From Longimicrobium sp. (GTDB lineage: Bacteria; Gemmatimonadota; Gemmatimonadetes; Longimicrobiales; Longimicrobiaceae): 64,000 bases of DNA. The stretch lies in assembly GCF_036388275.1 (NCBI RefSeq), contig NZ_DASVSF010000113.1, positions 1-64,000 of the forward strand, written 5' to 3'. Below, in pieces: positions 40,890 through 49,580 of this stretch (position 1 is the first letter of the stretch; each line of letters starts with the position of its first letter). A program made the translations under genes and the position numbers. Below the pieces are notes generated by a model. The model did no database searches. It was not told the origin of the DNA and saw only the letters and a program-made list of their open reading frames with translations.

Positions 40890-42173
40890 ATGCCACACGC
40901 CCTTTCACTTTCCCGCATCCCGGCGCTGCTCGTGGCGCTGGGCGTTTCCCTGGCCGGCTGCCAGGCCGCGGCCGCCGGCGGGCGGACCGGCGGCGGCCCC
41001 GAGCCCCGCGCCCAGGTTGTGCCCGGGCTGGAGGTGCTGGTGCGCGACTCCATGCACCTGCTGGCCGGAAAGCGGGTGGGGCTGATCACCAACCAGAGCG
41101 CCGTCACGCGCGGGGGCGAGCACGCCGCCGACTTCCTGCGGCGCAGCGGGGTGAACCTGGTGGCGCTGTTCGGCCCCGAGCACGGCATCCGCGGCGACCT
41201 GGAAGCCGGCGAAACGGTGACCGCCGGCCGCGACGCCCGCACCGGCGTTCCCGTCTTTTCCCTGTACGACCGCACGCAGCGCCCCACCGCCGAGGAGCTG
41301 CAGGGGGTAGAGGTGCTGGTGTTCGACATCCAGGACATCGGCGCGCGGCCGTACACCTTCGTCTGGACGATGGCGATGGCCATGGAAGAGGCGGCCAGGC
41401 ACCGCATCCCCTTCGTGGTGCTGGACCGCCCCAACCCCATCACCGACGTCTCCGAGGGGCCGGTGATGCACATGGACGTGAAGACCGTCACGCAGGTGAT
41501 CACCGGCTACTATCCCACGCCGCTGCGCCACGGGATGACGGTGGGCGAGGTGGCGCGCTACTACAACGGCGACGCCAACCTGGGGGTGGACCTCCACGTG
41601 GTCCCGGCGGAGGGGTGGCGACCCGACGCGTTCTTCGACCAGACGGGGCTTCCCTTCGTGCGGCCGAGCCCCAACATCCGCTCGGTGACGGCGGAGCTCA
41701 TCTATTCCGGGCTGGTGCTGGCGGAGGCGACCAACGTGCACGCGGGGCGCGGGACGGACGAGCCCTTCCACTACTTCGGCGCGCCGTGGCTGGACGCGAA
41801 CCGGCTGCTGCAGGCGGTGGCGCACTACGATCTGCCGGGCGTCCGCCTGGTCCCGACGGAAATCCGCCCCACGAAGGACCCTGCCGTCTACACCACCTAT
41901 CGCGACACGGCGTTCACCTCGCTGCGCATCCAGGTGACGGACCGCCGCGCCTTTCAGCCCGTCTTCACCACGCTGGTGCTGCTGACGGAAGCCAAGCGGC
42001 AGAACCCGGAGCGCTTCCGCATCATGAACACGGGGTTCACGCAGATGATCGGCAGCACCTGGGCGCGCGCGGCCTTCGACCGCGGCGAAGACCCGCGGCT
42101 GATCCAGGCCCGCTGGCGAGAGGAGCTGCAGGCGTGGGAGCAGAAGCGGGCGCGGTACAGGCTGTATCGCTGA
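40890..42173 (+). CDS. NamZ-type exo-beta-N-acetylmuramidase (DUF1343), lipoprotein
   Basis: A 427-aa protein. The signal peptide ends in a lipobox (SLAGC). The conserved stretches are RVGLITNQSAVTR, ALFGPEHGIRGDLEAGE, PVFSLYD, VFDIQDIGARPYTF, VLDRPNPI, and the later NTGF segment. NamZ enzymes remove terminal MurNAc from peptidoglycan fragments during wall recycling. The ATG at 40890 sits directly before the signal peptide; the longer reading adds 17 unlikely residues. It is preceded by a divergent acetyltransferase and followed by a strong terminator. Confidence 0.93.
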   Translation: MPHALSLSRIPALLVALGVSLAGCQAAAAGGRTGGGPEPRAQVVPGLEVLVRDSMHLLAGKRVGLITNQSAVTRGGEHAADFLRRSGVNLVALFGPEHGIRGDLEAGETVTAGRDARTGVPVFSLYDRTQRPTAEELQGVEVLVFDIQDIGARPYTFVWTMAMAMEEAARHRIPFVVLDRPNPITDVSEGPVMHMDVKTVTQVITGYYPTPLRHGMTVGEVARYYNGDANLGVDLHVVPAEGWRPDAFFDQTGLPFVRPSPNIRSVTAELIYSGLVLAEATNVHAGRGTDEPFHYFGAPWLDANRLLQAVAHYDLPGVRLVPTEIRPTKDPAVYTTYRDTAFTSLRIQVTDRRAFQPVFTTLVLLTEAKRQNPERFRIMNTGFTQMIGSTWARAAFDRGEDPRLIQARWREELQAWEQKRARYRLYR

Positions 42174-42190
42174 CCGCGGTGGAAGCAGAG

Positions 42191-42224
42191 GCGGGGGGGA
42201 CGGCGATCGTGCCGTCCCCCCCGC
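42191..42224 (+). terminator. Terminator of the NamZ gene
   Basis: A perfect 14-bp stem, GCGGGGGGGACGGC with its complement, around a 6-nt GATCGT loop, followed by TGTCGTTTCC. Confidence 0.85.
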
Positions 42225-42235
42225 TGTCGTTTCCT

Positions 42236-42315
42236 GTCATCCCGAAGAAGCGGCCACGGCGAGCCTGGACCTGACACCGTAGACCGCAGCGACTGAGGGA
42301 TCCGCCGCACACCGG
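42236..42315. repeat. Dispersed repeat family C, copy 2
   Basis: GTCATCCCGA, CGGCCACG and CCGCAGCGACTGAGGGATCC match the copy at 23561-23640 in order and spacing, with a diverged middle. It follows the terminator of the NamZ gene. Confidence 0.75.
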
Positions 42316-42394
42316 GCGTGGTGCCCAGCAGCAGCGGATACACCGAACCTGGCTGTTTTCTGTCGAGGCTCCGCCTCCCCGCTGCGCGAGCCTG

Positions 42395-43918
42395 TTACCG
42401 ACCGTCTGCGCCGTCGGCCGCGCCGTGCGGCGAGTGCTCGCGGCGGAACCTCATCACCACTTCCTCCACCCAGTTCTCGACGTCCTCGGCGTCCTTGCCC
42501 GTGAGCGTGGTCTCCTCTTCCTGCACCCCCTGGGGTGCGTGCCCGCCGCTGCGGGTGAGGACGGAGTCGACCACGGACCGCCAGGTGGCGCGCTGGGCCA
42601 CCTTGCCGAAGGTGCGCATTCCCACCAGGTCCAGCAGGTCCGACGACCGCGTGAAGCTCCGCACCTCGAAGCGGATGATCCCCGGCGCGGGCTCCGCGAC
42701 GTCGAAGCGGATGGCACCCGAGAGCGGATGCCCTTCCAGCGTGACCATGGTGATGGTGTTGTCGGCGATCTCCTCGCAGCGCACCTGGATGTGGCCGCGC
42801 AGGGGGATGGAGATCGTGAGCGTGGCGCCCTCCTCGATGGGCTTCGCCGTACCCGGCTCCACCCCCACCTTCATCAGCGAGTCCGGCGCCAGCGAGCCCA
42901 GCTGTGTCCTCACCATCTCGAACACCTGGTCCGCCGTCATGTGGCTGCCCTGGATGTCGGCCCAGTAGCGCTGGCGGTGAAGGCTCCCCGTGCCCTCCGA
43001 GGGCAGCGCCTCGGGAAGCGCGTCGGCCAGCTTGCTTAAGCCCTCACCCAAAGGCGTGGGGGTGACGCCGAAGACGTCGGTCAGCGCGTTGGAGGCGCCG
43101 GGGGGCAGCACGTTGCCCTCCAGCAGCATGGTGATCTGGTCGTTGTTGATGGGAAAGTCGAAGCCCAGCGTTTCCATGGCCTGCGTTCCCGTCTTGGCCA
43201 GGAACTCGGGCACCGGCACCATCACCGGGCTGCGCTGGGTGATGCGGCTCATCAGCTGGATCAGCTCGCGCATGCTGGTGACCTCGGGGCCGGCCAGGTC
43301 CACCGCCGTCCCCACCGGCTCGCTCCGCTCCACCGCCCGGGCCAGCGCCAGCCCCAGGTCGTCCACCCACACCGGCTGGAAGGGGTGGTCGCCGCTGCCG
43401 ACGAGCGGAATGACGGGCAGGGTGCGCACCATCTTCAGCAGCAGCGACACCACCTCGTCGCCCGGGCCGTACACGTTGCCGGGGCGCACGATCAGCCACC
43501 CCGGTGGAGCCTCCTCCCGCACCGCCAGCTCCGCCTGGTACTTGGAGCGGTGATAGCCTGACTCGCCCGTGTCGGCGCCAAGCGACGACACGTAGACGAA
43601 GCGGCGCACCCCCGCCCGCCGGGCCTCGCGCGCCAGCCGGCGCGTGCCGTCGACGTTCACCGCCTGGAAGGTGACCTCGGGCGGGCTTTCGGCCACGATT
43701 CCCGCCACGTGCAGCACCGCGTCGCATCCCTCGGCCGCCCCCGCCACCGCCTCGTCGGACGACACGCTTCCCGCGTGCGGCTCCACCCCCGACGCCCACT
43801 GGCGCACGTCGTCGGCCGCGCCGCGCGACAGCAGGCGCACCGTGTGCCCCGCCTTGAGCAGGTGGTCGACCGCCGCCTTCCCCACCACGCCCGTTCCCCC
43901 CGTAACCAGCACCTTCAT
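42395..43918 (-). CDS. NAD(P)-binding SDR (NDUFA9-like) fused to DUF1990
   Basis: A 507-aa fusion. The N-terminal part (about 1-300) is an atypical short-chain dehydrogenase with the nucleotide motif GGTGVVGKAA, a YHRSKYQ with the expected Tyr-x-x-x-Lys, and NVDGTRRLAREARRAGVRRFVYVSSLG, as in complex-I NDUFA9 relatives. The C-terminal part (about 330-480) matches DUF1990 (EGATLTISIPLRG, LEGHPLSGAIRFDV, RSFTRSSDLLDLVG, RATWRSVVDSVL). The role is unknown; similar fusions are annotated only as oxidoreductases. The ATG at 43918 precedes the Rossmann strand directly. Confidence 0.88.
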   Translation of the reverse strand: MKVLVTGGTGVVGKAAVDHLLKAGHTVRLLSRGAADDVRQWASGVEPHAGSVSSDEAVAGAAEGCDAVLHVAGIVAESPPEVTFQAVNVDGTRRLAREARRAGVRRFVYVSSLGADTGESGYHRSKYQAELAVREEAPPGWLIVRPGNVYGPGDEVVSLLLKMVRTLPVIPLVGSGDHPFQPVWVDDLGLALARAVERSEPVGTAVDLAGPEVTSMRELIQLMSRITQRSPVMVPVPEFLAKTGTQAMETLGFDFPINNDQITMLLEGNVLPPGASNALTDVFGVTPTPLGEGLSKLADALPEALPSEGTGSLHRQRYWADIQGSHMTADQVFEMVRTQLGSLAPDSLMKVGVEPGTAKPIEEGATLTISIPLRGHIQVRCEEIADNTITMVTLEGHPLSGAIRFDVAEPAPGIIRFEVRSFTRSSDLLDLVGMRTFGKVAQRATWRSVVDSVLTRSGGHAPQGVQEEETTLTGKDAEDVENWVEEVVMRFRREHSPHGAADGADGR

Positions 43919-44237
43919 CCGCGCCTCCCGTTTTTCGAAAGTCCGGACGGGGCGGGTGGCACGTCCGGTGCCAGCCCCCGCAAACCCGTTCTGCACGCCC
44001 GTTTAGGGCCACCGCCGCAACGGGCCCGGGAGCACACCGCCGCGATTCCGCACAAGTCGTCCGATTCGAAACTCTGGCATCCTGGCGTCCGGCAACGCAT
44101 AATAGGGTTACATCGACAAATCACAGGTCCGCACCGGCGCTCACAAGGCGCCGGGCACCAGCGTTTCCCGACGGGCGCCACGGCCCGTCAGGCGCGCGCG
44201 TGCCTACGTCCGCCCCTCTCTGACTCCGAGACGCACC
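43919..44237. other. Divergent intergenic region
   Basis: A 319-bp gap between the SDR fusion and the TPR gene. One candidate plus-strand promoter is CTGGCA (44074-44079) with CATAAT (44098-44103) at 18-bp spacing. No clear signal for the minus-strand gene, and no coding region, was found. Confidence 0.35.
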
Positions 44238-45521
44238 ATGGAAGCAGCCCCGGCAAACCGCCCCCGCAAGCCGCGCCGCCGCTGGCGGTGGCACGTGCCC
44301 CCCGCGCTGGTGCACGGCGGAGAAAGCCTGGAAGGCGTACAGGTGCTCGACGAGATGCCGGAACCCTTGGGGCTGCTGTTGTGGGAAACCTACCGTGACG
44401 TGGTGCTGTGGTCGTCGGTGGCGCCCGAGGAACGCGACGGGCTCTTTGCCGCCGAGGCGTTCGAGACCCGCCTCCGCGCCCTGGCCGAGGCGGGGGCCGA
44501 CGAGCCGCTGGACCAGGCGCTGCGGGCCGTCGCCGCCATCCTCAAGGACCCGGGGGGGGTGCCGGAGGCCGACGTGACGGCGGCGTGCCGCACGGCGACC
44601 GACTGGGCCGAGGGCAAGGCGCTGCTTTCCGCCGCGGTCACGCTGGCCACGGCCGCCGCGCTGGCCTCGCCCACCAACGCGGCGGCCGCCCACCGGGTGG
44701 GGATGATCGCCCGCGCCAACGGCGAAAACGCGCGTGCCGAAACCTGGTTCCGCCGGGCCGTGGGGCTGGGGCGGCAGGCCAAGGACTGGGCCAGCTACGC
44801 CGAGGCCTTCCTGGGGCTGGGCAACCTGTACAAGCAGCGGGGCAACTACCCCGCCGCCCGGCGCTTCCACATCCGCGCGCTTCGCGCCGCGCGGCGCCAC
44901 GCCATGCGCGAGATCCAGGCGCGGGCGCTTCACGACCTGTTCTGCATCGCCATGCAGACCAGCCCTCCGGGCGATGCGGAGGAGCTGGCGCGCCTTGCGT
45001 TCCGGGCTTACGGATCCCGGCACCCCAGGCTGCCCGCCCTTGCGCACGACGTGGCGTACTTCTGGATGGGCCAGGGCCGCTTCGCCCCGGCGCTCGAGGT
45101 GTTCCGCGCGGTGCTGCCGCACATTCACGACGCGCGCGAGCGGGTGCTCGTGGCCGCCAACGCCGGCCGCGCGGCGGGGGGCTCGGGCAACCGGGCCGGC
45201 TTCGACGAGGCGTGGCAGTCGGTGTGGGCGGCCGAGCCGGAGTGGGAGCGCACGCCGCTGGCCCCCCAGGCGCTGCTGGAGCTGGCCAACGGCGCCTCGT
45301 CGCTGCGCGACTGGCCCCGCGCCGAGCGCGCCGCCGAGACCGCCCGCGACCTGGCCCAGCGCCGCGGCCTGGGGCAGGTGATCATCGAGAGCGAGGCGGT
45401 GCTCGACGCCGCCCGGCGCAAGCGCGGTGTGGACCCGGCGGTCCCCGCGGCCACGGAGGAATTGGGGGACCCGGAGCTTGCGGCCGACCTGGTGCGGTCG
45501 CTGAGCGTGGCGCGCCGCTGA
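44238..45521 (+). CDS. TPR-repeat protein
   Basis: A 427-aa all-helical protein. After a basic leader (RPRKPRRRWRWHVP), tetratricopeptide-like pairs are visible from about residue 130 on: AAAAHRVGMIARANGENARAETWFRRAVG, ASYAEAFLGLGNLYKQRGNYPAARRFHIRAL, and a later LAHDVAYFWMGQGRFAPALEVFRAVL. TPRs mediate protein-protein contacts; no catalytic motif, signal peptide or membrane segment is evident. Related proteins in this lineage often accompany regulators, but none is adjacent. It ends with a perfect hairpin terminator. Confidence 0.85.
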   Translation: MEAAPANRPRKPRRRWRWHVPPALVHGGESLEGVQVLDEMPEPLGLLLWETYRDVVLWSSVAPEERDGLFAAEAFETRLRALAEAGADEPLDQALRAVAAILKDPGGVPEADVTAACRTATDWAEGKALLSAAVTLATAAALASPTNAAAAHRVGMIARANGENARAETWFRRAVGLGRQAKDWASYAEAFLGLGNLYKQRGNYPAARRFHIRALRAARRHAMREIQARALHDLFCIAMQTSPPGDAEELARLAFRAYGSRHPRLPALAHDVAYFWMGQGRFAPALEVFRAVLPHIHDARERVLVAANAGRAAGGSGNRAGFDEAWQSVWAAEPEWERTPLAPQALLELANGASSLRDWPRAERAAETARDLAQRRGLGQVIIESEAVLDAARRKRGVDPAVPAATEELGDPELAADLVRSLSVARR

Positions 45522-45551
45522 GCTTGCGCCTGGACGGATGGAGCGAGCGGA

Positions 45552-45580
45552 GGCGCGGAGAGGGGATGCCTCTCCGCGCC
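45552..45580 (+). terminator. Terminator after the TPR gene
   Basis: GGCGCGGAGAGG (45552-45563), a 5-nt loop, and CCTCTCCGCGCC (45569-45580), then TTCGCGTCTTTG. The stem also resembles the GAGGCGCAGAG repeat family B. Confidence 0.8.
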
Positions 45581-45722
45581 TTCGCGTCTTTGTGCCCGGC
45601 TCCGAATTTCCGTGGTGGGAGACGATTTGTTGCGTGAGTGCGGCTCACCCGTATGTTCAGCTTCAGGCCAGGCCGGACGTGCCCGGCAGCCCTGACGCAC
45701 ACCCCTCGACAGACCACGAGCG

Positions 45723-47681
45723 ATGAGTGCCACGAACGGCCCGACCGAGCAGGAATCCCGCGACGTCGCCGAGGCGGCCCGCGAATCCGAGTGGACCGCG
45801 CCCAGCTTCGTCCGCGAGCTGTTCCTGGGCAACTTCCGCCTGGACCTGATCCACCCGTACCCGCGCCAGGCTCCCGAAGACAAGCGGAAGACCGACGAGT
45901 ACATCGCGCGGCTTCGCCCCATCATCGAACGGGCCGACAGCGACGCCATCGACCGCACGGGCGAGATTCCGCCGGAGCTGGTGGACGAGCTGCGCGCGGT
46001 GGGCGCCTTCGGCCTCAAGATCCCCGAGGAGTACGGCGGCATCGGGCTGAGCCAGGTGGGCTACGGCCGCACCATCGGCATGGTCACCAGCAAGGACGGC
46101 AACCTCACCGCCCTGCTGTCGGCGCACCAGTCCATCGGCGTGCCCCAGCCGCTGAAGCTGTTCGGCACCCCCGAGCAGAAGAAGAAGTACCTGCCGCGCA
46201 TCGCCAAGGGCGCCATCTCGGCGTTCGCGCTGACGGAGGACGGGGTGGGGAGCGACCCGGCCGCGCTCGCCACGACGGCGACGCCCACCGAGGACGGCAG
46301 CGCCTTCATCCTCAACGGTGAAAAGCTGTGGTGCACCAACGGCACCCTGGCCGAGCTGCTGGTGGTGATGGCCCGCACGCCCGACAAGATCAAGAACGGC
46401 AAGCCCATCCCGCAGATCACCGCCTTCATCGTCGACACCAGCGCGCCGGGGGTCACCATCACCCAGCGCTGCCGGTTCATGGGGCTCAAGGCGCTGCAGA
46501 ACGCGGTGATCACCTTCGAGAACGTGCGCGTTCCCCGCGAAGACATCCTGTGGGGCGAGGGCAAGGGCCTCAAGCTGGCGCTGATCACGCTGAACACGGG
46601 GCGCCTGACGCTTCCCATGTCGGCGGCGTACGGCGCCAAGGCCGCGGTCGAGGTGGCGCGCAAGTGGGCGGCGGAGCGCGTGCAGTGGGGCCAGGCCGTC
46701 GGCAAGCACGACGAGGTGGCGCAGATGCTGGGCGGCATGGCGGCCGACGCCTTCGGCATCGAGGCCATGGCCGAGCTGTCCTCGGCCCTGGCCGACCAGG
46801 CGCAGAACGACATCCGGCTCGAGGCGGCCATCGCCAAGCTGTGGACCACCGAGGTGGGCTGGAAGCTGATCGACGACCTGATGCAGATTCGCGGCGGCCG
46901 CGGCTACGAGACGGCCGACTCGCTGCGGGCGCGCGGGGAGAAGCCCATCGCGGTGGAGCGGATGATGCGCGACTTCCGCATCAACCGCATCTTCGAGGGC
47001 ACCAGCGAGATCATGCACCTGTTCATCGCCCGCGAGGCGGTAGACACGCACCTCGCGGTGGCGGGCGACATGATCAAGCCCGGCATCGGCGCGGGGCAGA
47101 AGTTCGCCGCCATGGCCAAGGCTGGGCTGTGGTACGCGGGATGGCTTCCCAAGCGCTTCGTGGGCGGCGGGCAGATTCCCGGCGCGTACGGCGAGTTCGG
47201 TCCCCTCGCCAAGCACGTTCGCTACATCGAGCGCACCTCGCGCAAGCTGGCGCGCGAGATGTTCTACGCCATGGGCAAGTACCAGGCGAAGCTGGAGCGC
47301 AAGGGCAAGCTGCTGGGGCGCTTCGTCGACATCGGCGCCGAGCTGTACGCCATGTCGTGCGCCTGCGTTCGCGCGCAGTCGCTGGCCAAGGAGCCGCACG
47401 GCCGCGACGCGCAGCGCCTGGCCGACGTGTTCTGTAAGCGCTCCCGCCTGCGCATCAAGGCGCTGTTCAGTGCGATCAACCAGAACGCGGACGACAGCAC
47501 CTACCGCCTTGCCCAGGACGTGCTGAAGGGCCAGTACGCGTGGCTGGAAGAGGGCGCCATCGGCGCCTGGCCGGATGAGGGCGAGGCACCGGTGGGCGGC
47601 TCCACGTCGGCCGGCACCAGCTCGCAGCGGGGCGACATCTCCCAGACCGGCGCCACCGCCCAGGTGGGCGCCAGCGGCTGA
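45723..47681 (+). CDS. Long-type acyl-CoA dehydrogenase (VLCAD/ACAD9-like)
   Basis: A 652-aa flavoenzyme for the first step of fatty-acid beta-oxidation. The N-terminal half is standard (IPEEYGGIGLS; FALTEDGVGSDPAA; LNGEKLWCTNG). The catalytic Glu is in RIFEGTSEIMHL, as in medium and very long chain dehydrogenases. About 190 extra residues follow the core, as in VLCAD and ACAD9, which attach to membranes. The ending is Gly/Ser/Thr-rich. ATG at 45723. The electron acceptor (ETF) genes are not in this window. Confidence 0.93.
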   Translation: MSATNGPTEQESRDVAEAARESEWTAPSFVRELFLGNFRLDLIHPYPRQAPEDKRKTDEYIARLRPIIERADSDAIDRTGEIPPELVDELRAVGAFGLKIPEEYGGIGLSQVGYGRTIGMVTSKDGNLTALLSAHQSIGVPQPLKLFGTPEQKKKYLPRIAKGAISAFALTEDGVGSDPAALATTATPTEDGSAFILNGEKLWCTNGTLAELLVVMARTPDKIKNGKPIPQITAFIVDTSAPGVTITQRCRFMGLKALQNAVITFENVRVPREDILWGEGKGLKLALITLNTGRLTLPMSAAYGAKAAVEVARKWAAERVQWGQAVGKHDEVAQMLGGMAADAFGIEAMAELSSALADQAQNDIRLEAAIAKLWTTEVGWKLIDDLMQIRGGRGYETADSLRARGEKPIAVERMMRDFRINRIFEGTSEIMHLFIAREAVDTHLAVAGDMIKPGIGAGQKFAAMAKAGLWYAGWLPKRFVGGGQIPGAYGEFGPLAKHVRYIERTSRKLAREMFYAMGKYQAKLERKGKLLGRFVDIGAELYAMSCACVRAQSLAKEPHGRDAQRLADVFCKRSRLRIKALFSAINQNADDSTYRLAQDVLKGQYAWLEEGAIGAWPDEGEAPVGGSTSAGTSSQRGDISQTGATAQVGASG

Positions 47682-47702
47682 TTCGCTCGGCGATGCTTGA
47701 AC

Positions 47703-47735
47703 GCGGCCCCGCGACGAGCTTCGTCGCGGGGCCGC
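47703..47735 (+). terminator. Terminator hairpin, copy 1 of a duplicated palindrome
   Basis: A perfect 15-bp stem with a GCT loop, 21 bp after the acyl-CoA dehydrogenase stop; the core CCCCGCGACGAGCTTCGTCG recurs at 48391-48410. Confidence 0.75.
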
Positions 47736-47840
47736 GGCCGTCCGCGCGCTGTCACAATCTGCTTTCGAGCCACGTTATCGATGAGCGACCCGCCCTGCCG
47801 GGCGCCAGGGCCACTCGATCCACCATCCCCACGCCACGAC

Positions 47841-48362
47841 ATGATCCGCATCTTCTCGATCTTCCCGTCGCCGCGCGCCGGCCTCGCCGTGCTTTGTGCC
47901 GCGCTCACCCTCGCTGCGTGCACCGACCTCGCGGGGCCCCTTCCGCGCGCGGGGGTGCCTGACGAGCTGGAGTTCTCGATGGGCGGATACGAGGCCCCTT
48001 CCGCCGACGTGGTGCTCCGCGGCGACACGGTCGTGCTGCGGCGCGGGCACTGGGCGCCGACCAGCCCGGCGCAGAACGACAGCGTCAAAACCGTTCCGTC
48101 GGCGCAGGCCTGGGCGAACTTCTGGACCACCGTCGACGAAATCGGCGTGAACTTTTGGCGCAGGAGCTACGTGGCCGAGAACATCGCCGACGGGGCGGGC
48201 TGGTCTCTGCGCCTTTCGGCGGACGGCCGAACCGTGGAGTCGTACGGCAGCAACGCGTACCCGGACAGCCGCGGCGCCGAGCACGAGGGCGAGTGGACGC
48301 CCGAGTTCCGCGCCTTCATGGCAGCGATCGAGGAACTGGCCGGCGGGCCGCTGTACAAGTAG
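47841..48362 (+). CDS. Hypothetical lipoprotein flanked by identical hairpins
   Basis: A 173-aa secreted protein with a lipobox (LTLAAC; Cys about residue 26). The mature region contains VVLRGDTVVLRRGHW, AWANFWTTVDEIGVNFWRRSYV and AGWSLRLSADGRTVESYGSNAYP; no known domain was recognised. It is bounded by two copies of the same terminator palindrome, 47703-47735 and 48389-48417. It could have moved as a cassette or simply shares a common terminator module. The ATG at 47841 is the last one before the signal peptide. Confidence 0.78.
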   Translation: MIRIFSIFPSPRAGLAVLCAALTLAACTDLAGPLPRAGVPDELEFSMGGYEAPSADVVLRGDTVVLRRGHWAPTSPAQNDSVKTVPSAQAWANFWTTVDEIGVNFWRRSYVAENIADGAGWSLRLSADGRTVESYGSNAYPDSRGAEHEGEWTPEFRAFMAAIEELAGGPLYK

Positions 48363-48388
48363 CCGAGCGCGTCCGTACGGAACCGAGC

Positions 48389-48417
48389 GGCCCCGCGACG
48401 AGCTTCGTCGCGGGGCC
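48389..48417 (+). terminator. Terminator hairpin, copy 2 of a duplicated palindrome
   Basis: GGCCCCGCGACGA (48389-48401), loop GCT, TCGTCGCGGGGCC (48405-48417), then ACTTTTCC. The 29 bases are identical to the core of the hairpin at 47703-47735. Confidence 0.85.
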
Positions 48418-48502
48418 ACTTTTCCTTGCAGGGCCTTGCGGGAGACGCGTCGTTTGCGTCGAATGTACGAAGTGATCACCCGCCTGACCCAACGAGGAAC
48501 GC

Positions 48503-48838
48503 ATGGGCTTGCAGATCGACGAACCAGACTGGAAAACGCTTCGCGCATTGCACCCCACGCTGCTGGACCGGCTCTGCGCACAGATCCTGGACGAGTGCCG
48601 CGCCGTGATGGACGACGCCAGCCTGACGCCGCACCAGCGCTACCTGAAGACGTTCAAGCTGATCCAGCGGCGCGACGATGACATCGACACCGCCTTCAAC
48701 GACATGCGCCGCTCCATGGCTATCCTGAAGCTCACGGCCATTCGCCGGATGGGATTGCTCACGGACCTGGAGTTCCAGCGCTTCAGCGCGAAAGCCCGTG
48801 AAACGGTGGACTCTCTGCTCGGCCTCAACCGCGGGTAA
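48503..48838 (+). CDS. Hypothetical 111-aa protein
   Basis: A small, mainly helical cytoplasmic protein of unknown function (IDEPDWKTLRALHPTLLDRL, LTPHQRYLKTFKLIQRRDDDIDTAFNDMRRS, ETVDSLLGLN). No signal or membrane segment. ATG at 48503. It is convergent with the 84-aa gene that follows on the other strand, with only three bases between them. Confidence 0.8.
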   Translation: MGLQIDEPDWKTLRALHPTLLDRLCAQILDECRAVMDDASLTPHQRYLKTFKLIQRRDDDIDTAFNDMRRSMAILKLTAIRRMGLLTDLEFQRFSAKARETVDSLLGLNRG

Positions 48839-48841
48839 ACG

Positions 48842-49096
48842 CTACTCGGACTCGTCCGCAGCTAAGCGCCTGGCGAGTTCACCCCGGCGTTCCGCTGGCA
48901 GCCGCTTCGCGTAGGCGAGCAGCGCTCGCTCCAGATCGCCCCCGATCGCACGGAAATCGCCCGCGATGGCTTCTGCGTCTCCGCCGGGACGCGGCGGCGG
49001 AGCAAGCTGGTGAAACCAGCGGGGATTGCCGCTGAAGTCAAGCACGCTTGCGGCGCCGCTCAGAGATGAATACCAGCGTGTGTTCTTCGTACGCAT
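48842..49096 (-). CDS. Hypothetical 84-aa protein
   Basis: A small protein of unknown function (SGNPRWFHQLAPPPRPGGDAEAIAGDFRAIGGDLERALLAYAKRLPAERRGELARRLAADE). The C-terminal two-thirds is predicted helical. The ATG at 49096 and TAG at 48842 bound it; it is supported by codon usage and by facing the 111-aa gene tail to tail, but there is no family evidence. Confidence 0.55.
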   Translation of the reverse strand: MRTKNTRWYSSLSGAASVLDFSGNPRWFHQLAPPPRPGGDAEAIAGDFRAIGGDLERALLAYAKRLPAERRGELARRLAADESE

Positions 49097-49232
49097 TGCA
49101 CGACCTTGTGGCTACGTCTCTGCGCCGTGGTGGAGCGCTATCCAATGATGCGCGCTCACGCTCGGAGTGTCAAGATATTTCGTTCGCTTCGTTCACATCC
49201 TGCCACACGCGGGCGATTCCCATCACCCTGTA

Positions 49233-49571
49233 ATGCTGGAACCCATGCCTGAATCGACGGATGCGGCGCTCACGCCCGAGCAATGGGCGGCCCTTCGCCT
49301 CCAGGACGAGGGAGGCGCCGTCCACATCGATGGCGACGCCGTCGAGGCGGAGGGGAGGTTCGCGGGGGACGAACGGCGCGCGCTGGCGGCGCTCGCGCTT
49401 CACCAGCAGCCGTTCGGGTTCAACTGGAAGGACGTGAACCTGATCCGGTCGACCGTGCTCGCGGACGATCTTCACAGCCACGACGACTGGTGGGCGTTGC
49501 AGCGCCTGGGCGACCGCATCGCCGCGCTGCTGCCGCCCCGCCAGGGCCGCCCGCACTCCGGGGAGGAGTGA
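49233..49571 (+). CDS. Hypothetical protein of about 112 aa
   Basis: Unknown. The core GRFAGDERRALAALALHQQPFGFNWKDVNLIRSTVLADDLHSHDDWWALQRLGDRIAALLP shows a helix-turn composition with several Trp and His. Start is uncertain: ATG at 49233 or, with a slightly better GGA spacing, ATG at 49245 (MPESTDAAL). It is convergent with the creatininase gene. Confidence 0.65.
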   Translation: MLEPMPESTDAALTPEQWAALRLQDEGGAVHIDGDAVEAEGRFAGDERRALAALALHQQPFGFNWKDVNLIRSTVLADDLHSHDDWWALQRLGDRIAALLPPRQGRPHSGEE

Positions 49572-49580
49572 CTGGAGCAG

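Noticed and set aside
47703..48417. Insertion sequence between the two identical hairpins
   Set aside because: The enclosed gene is a lipoprotein with no transposase motif and no target duplication was seen.
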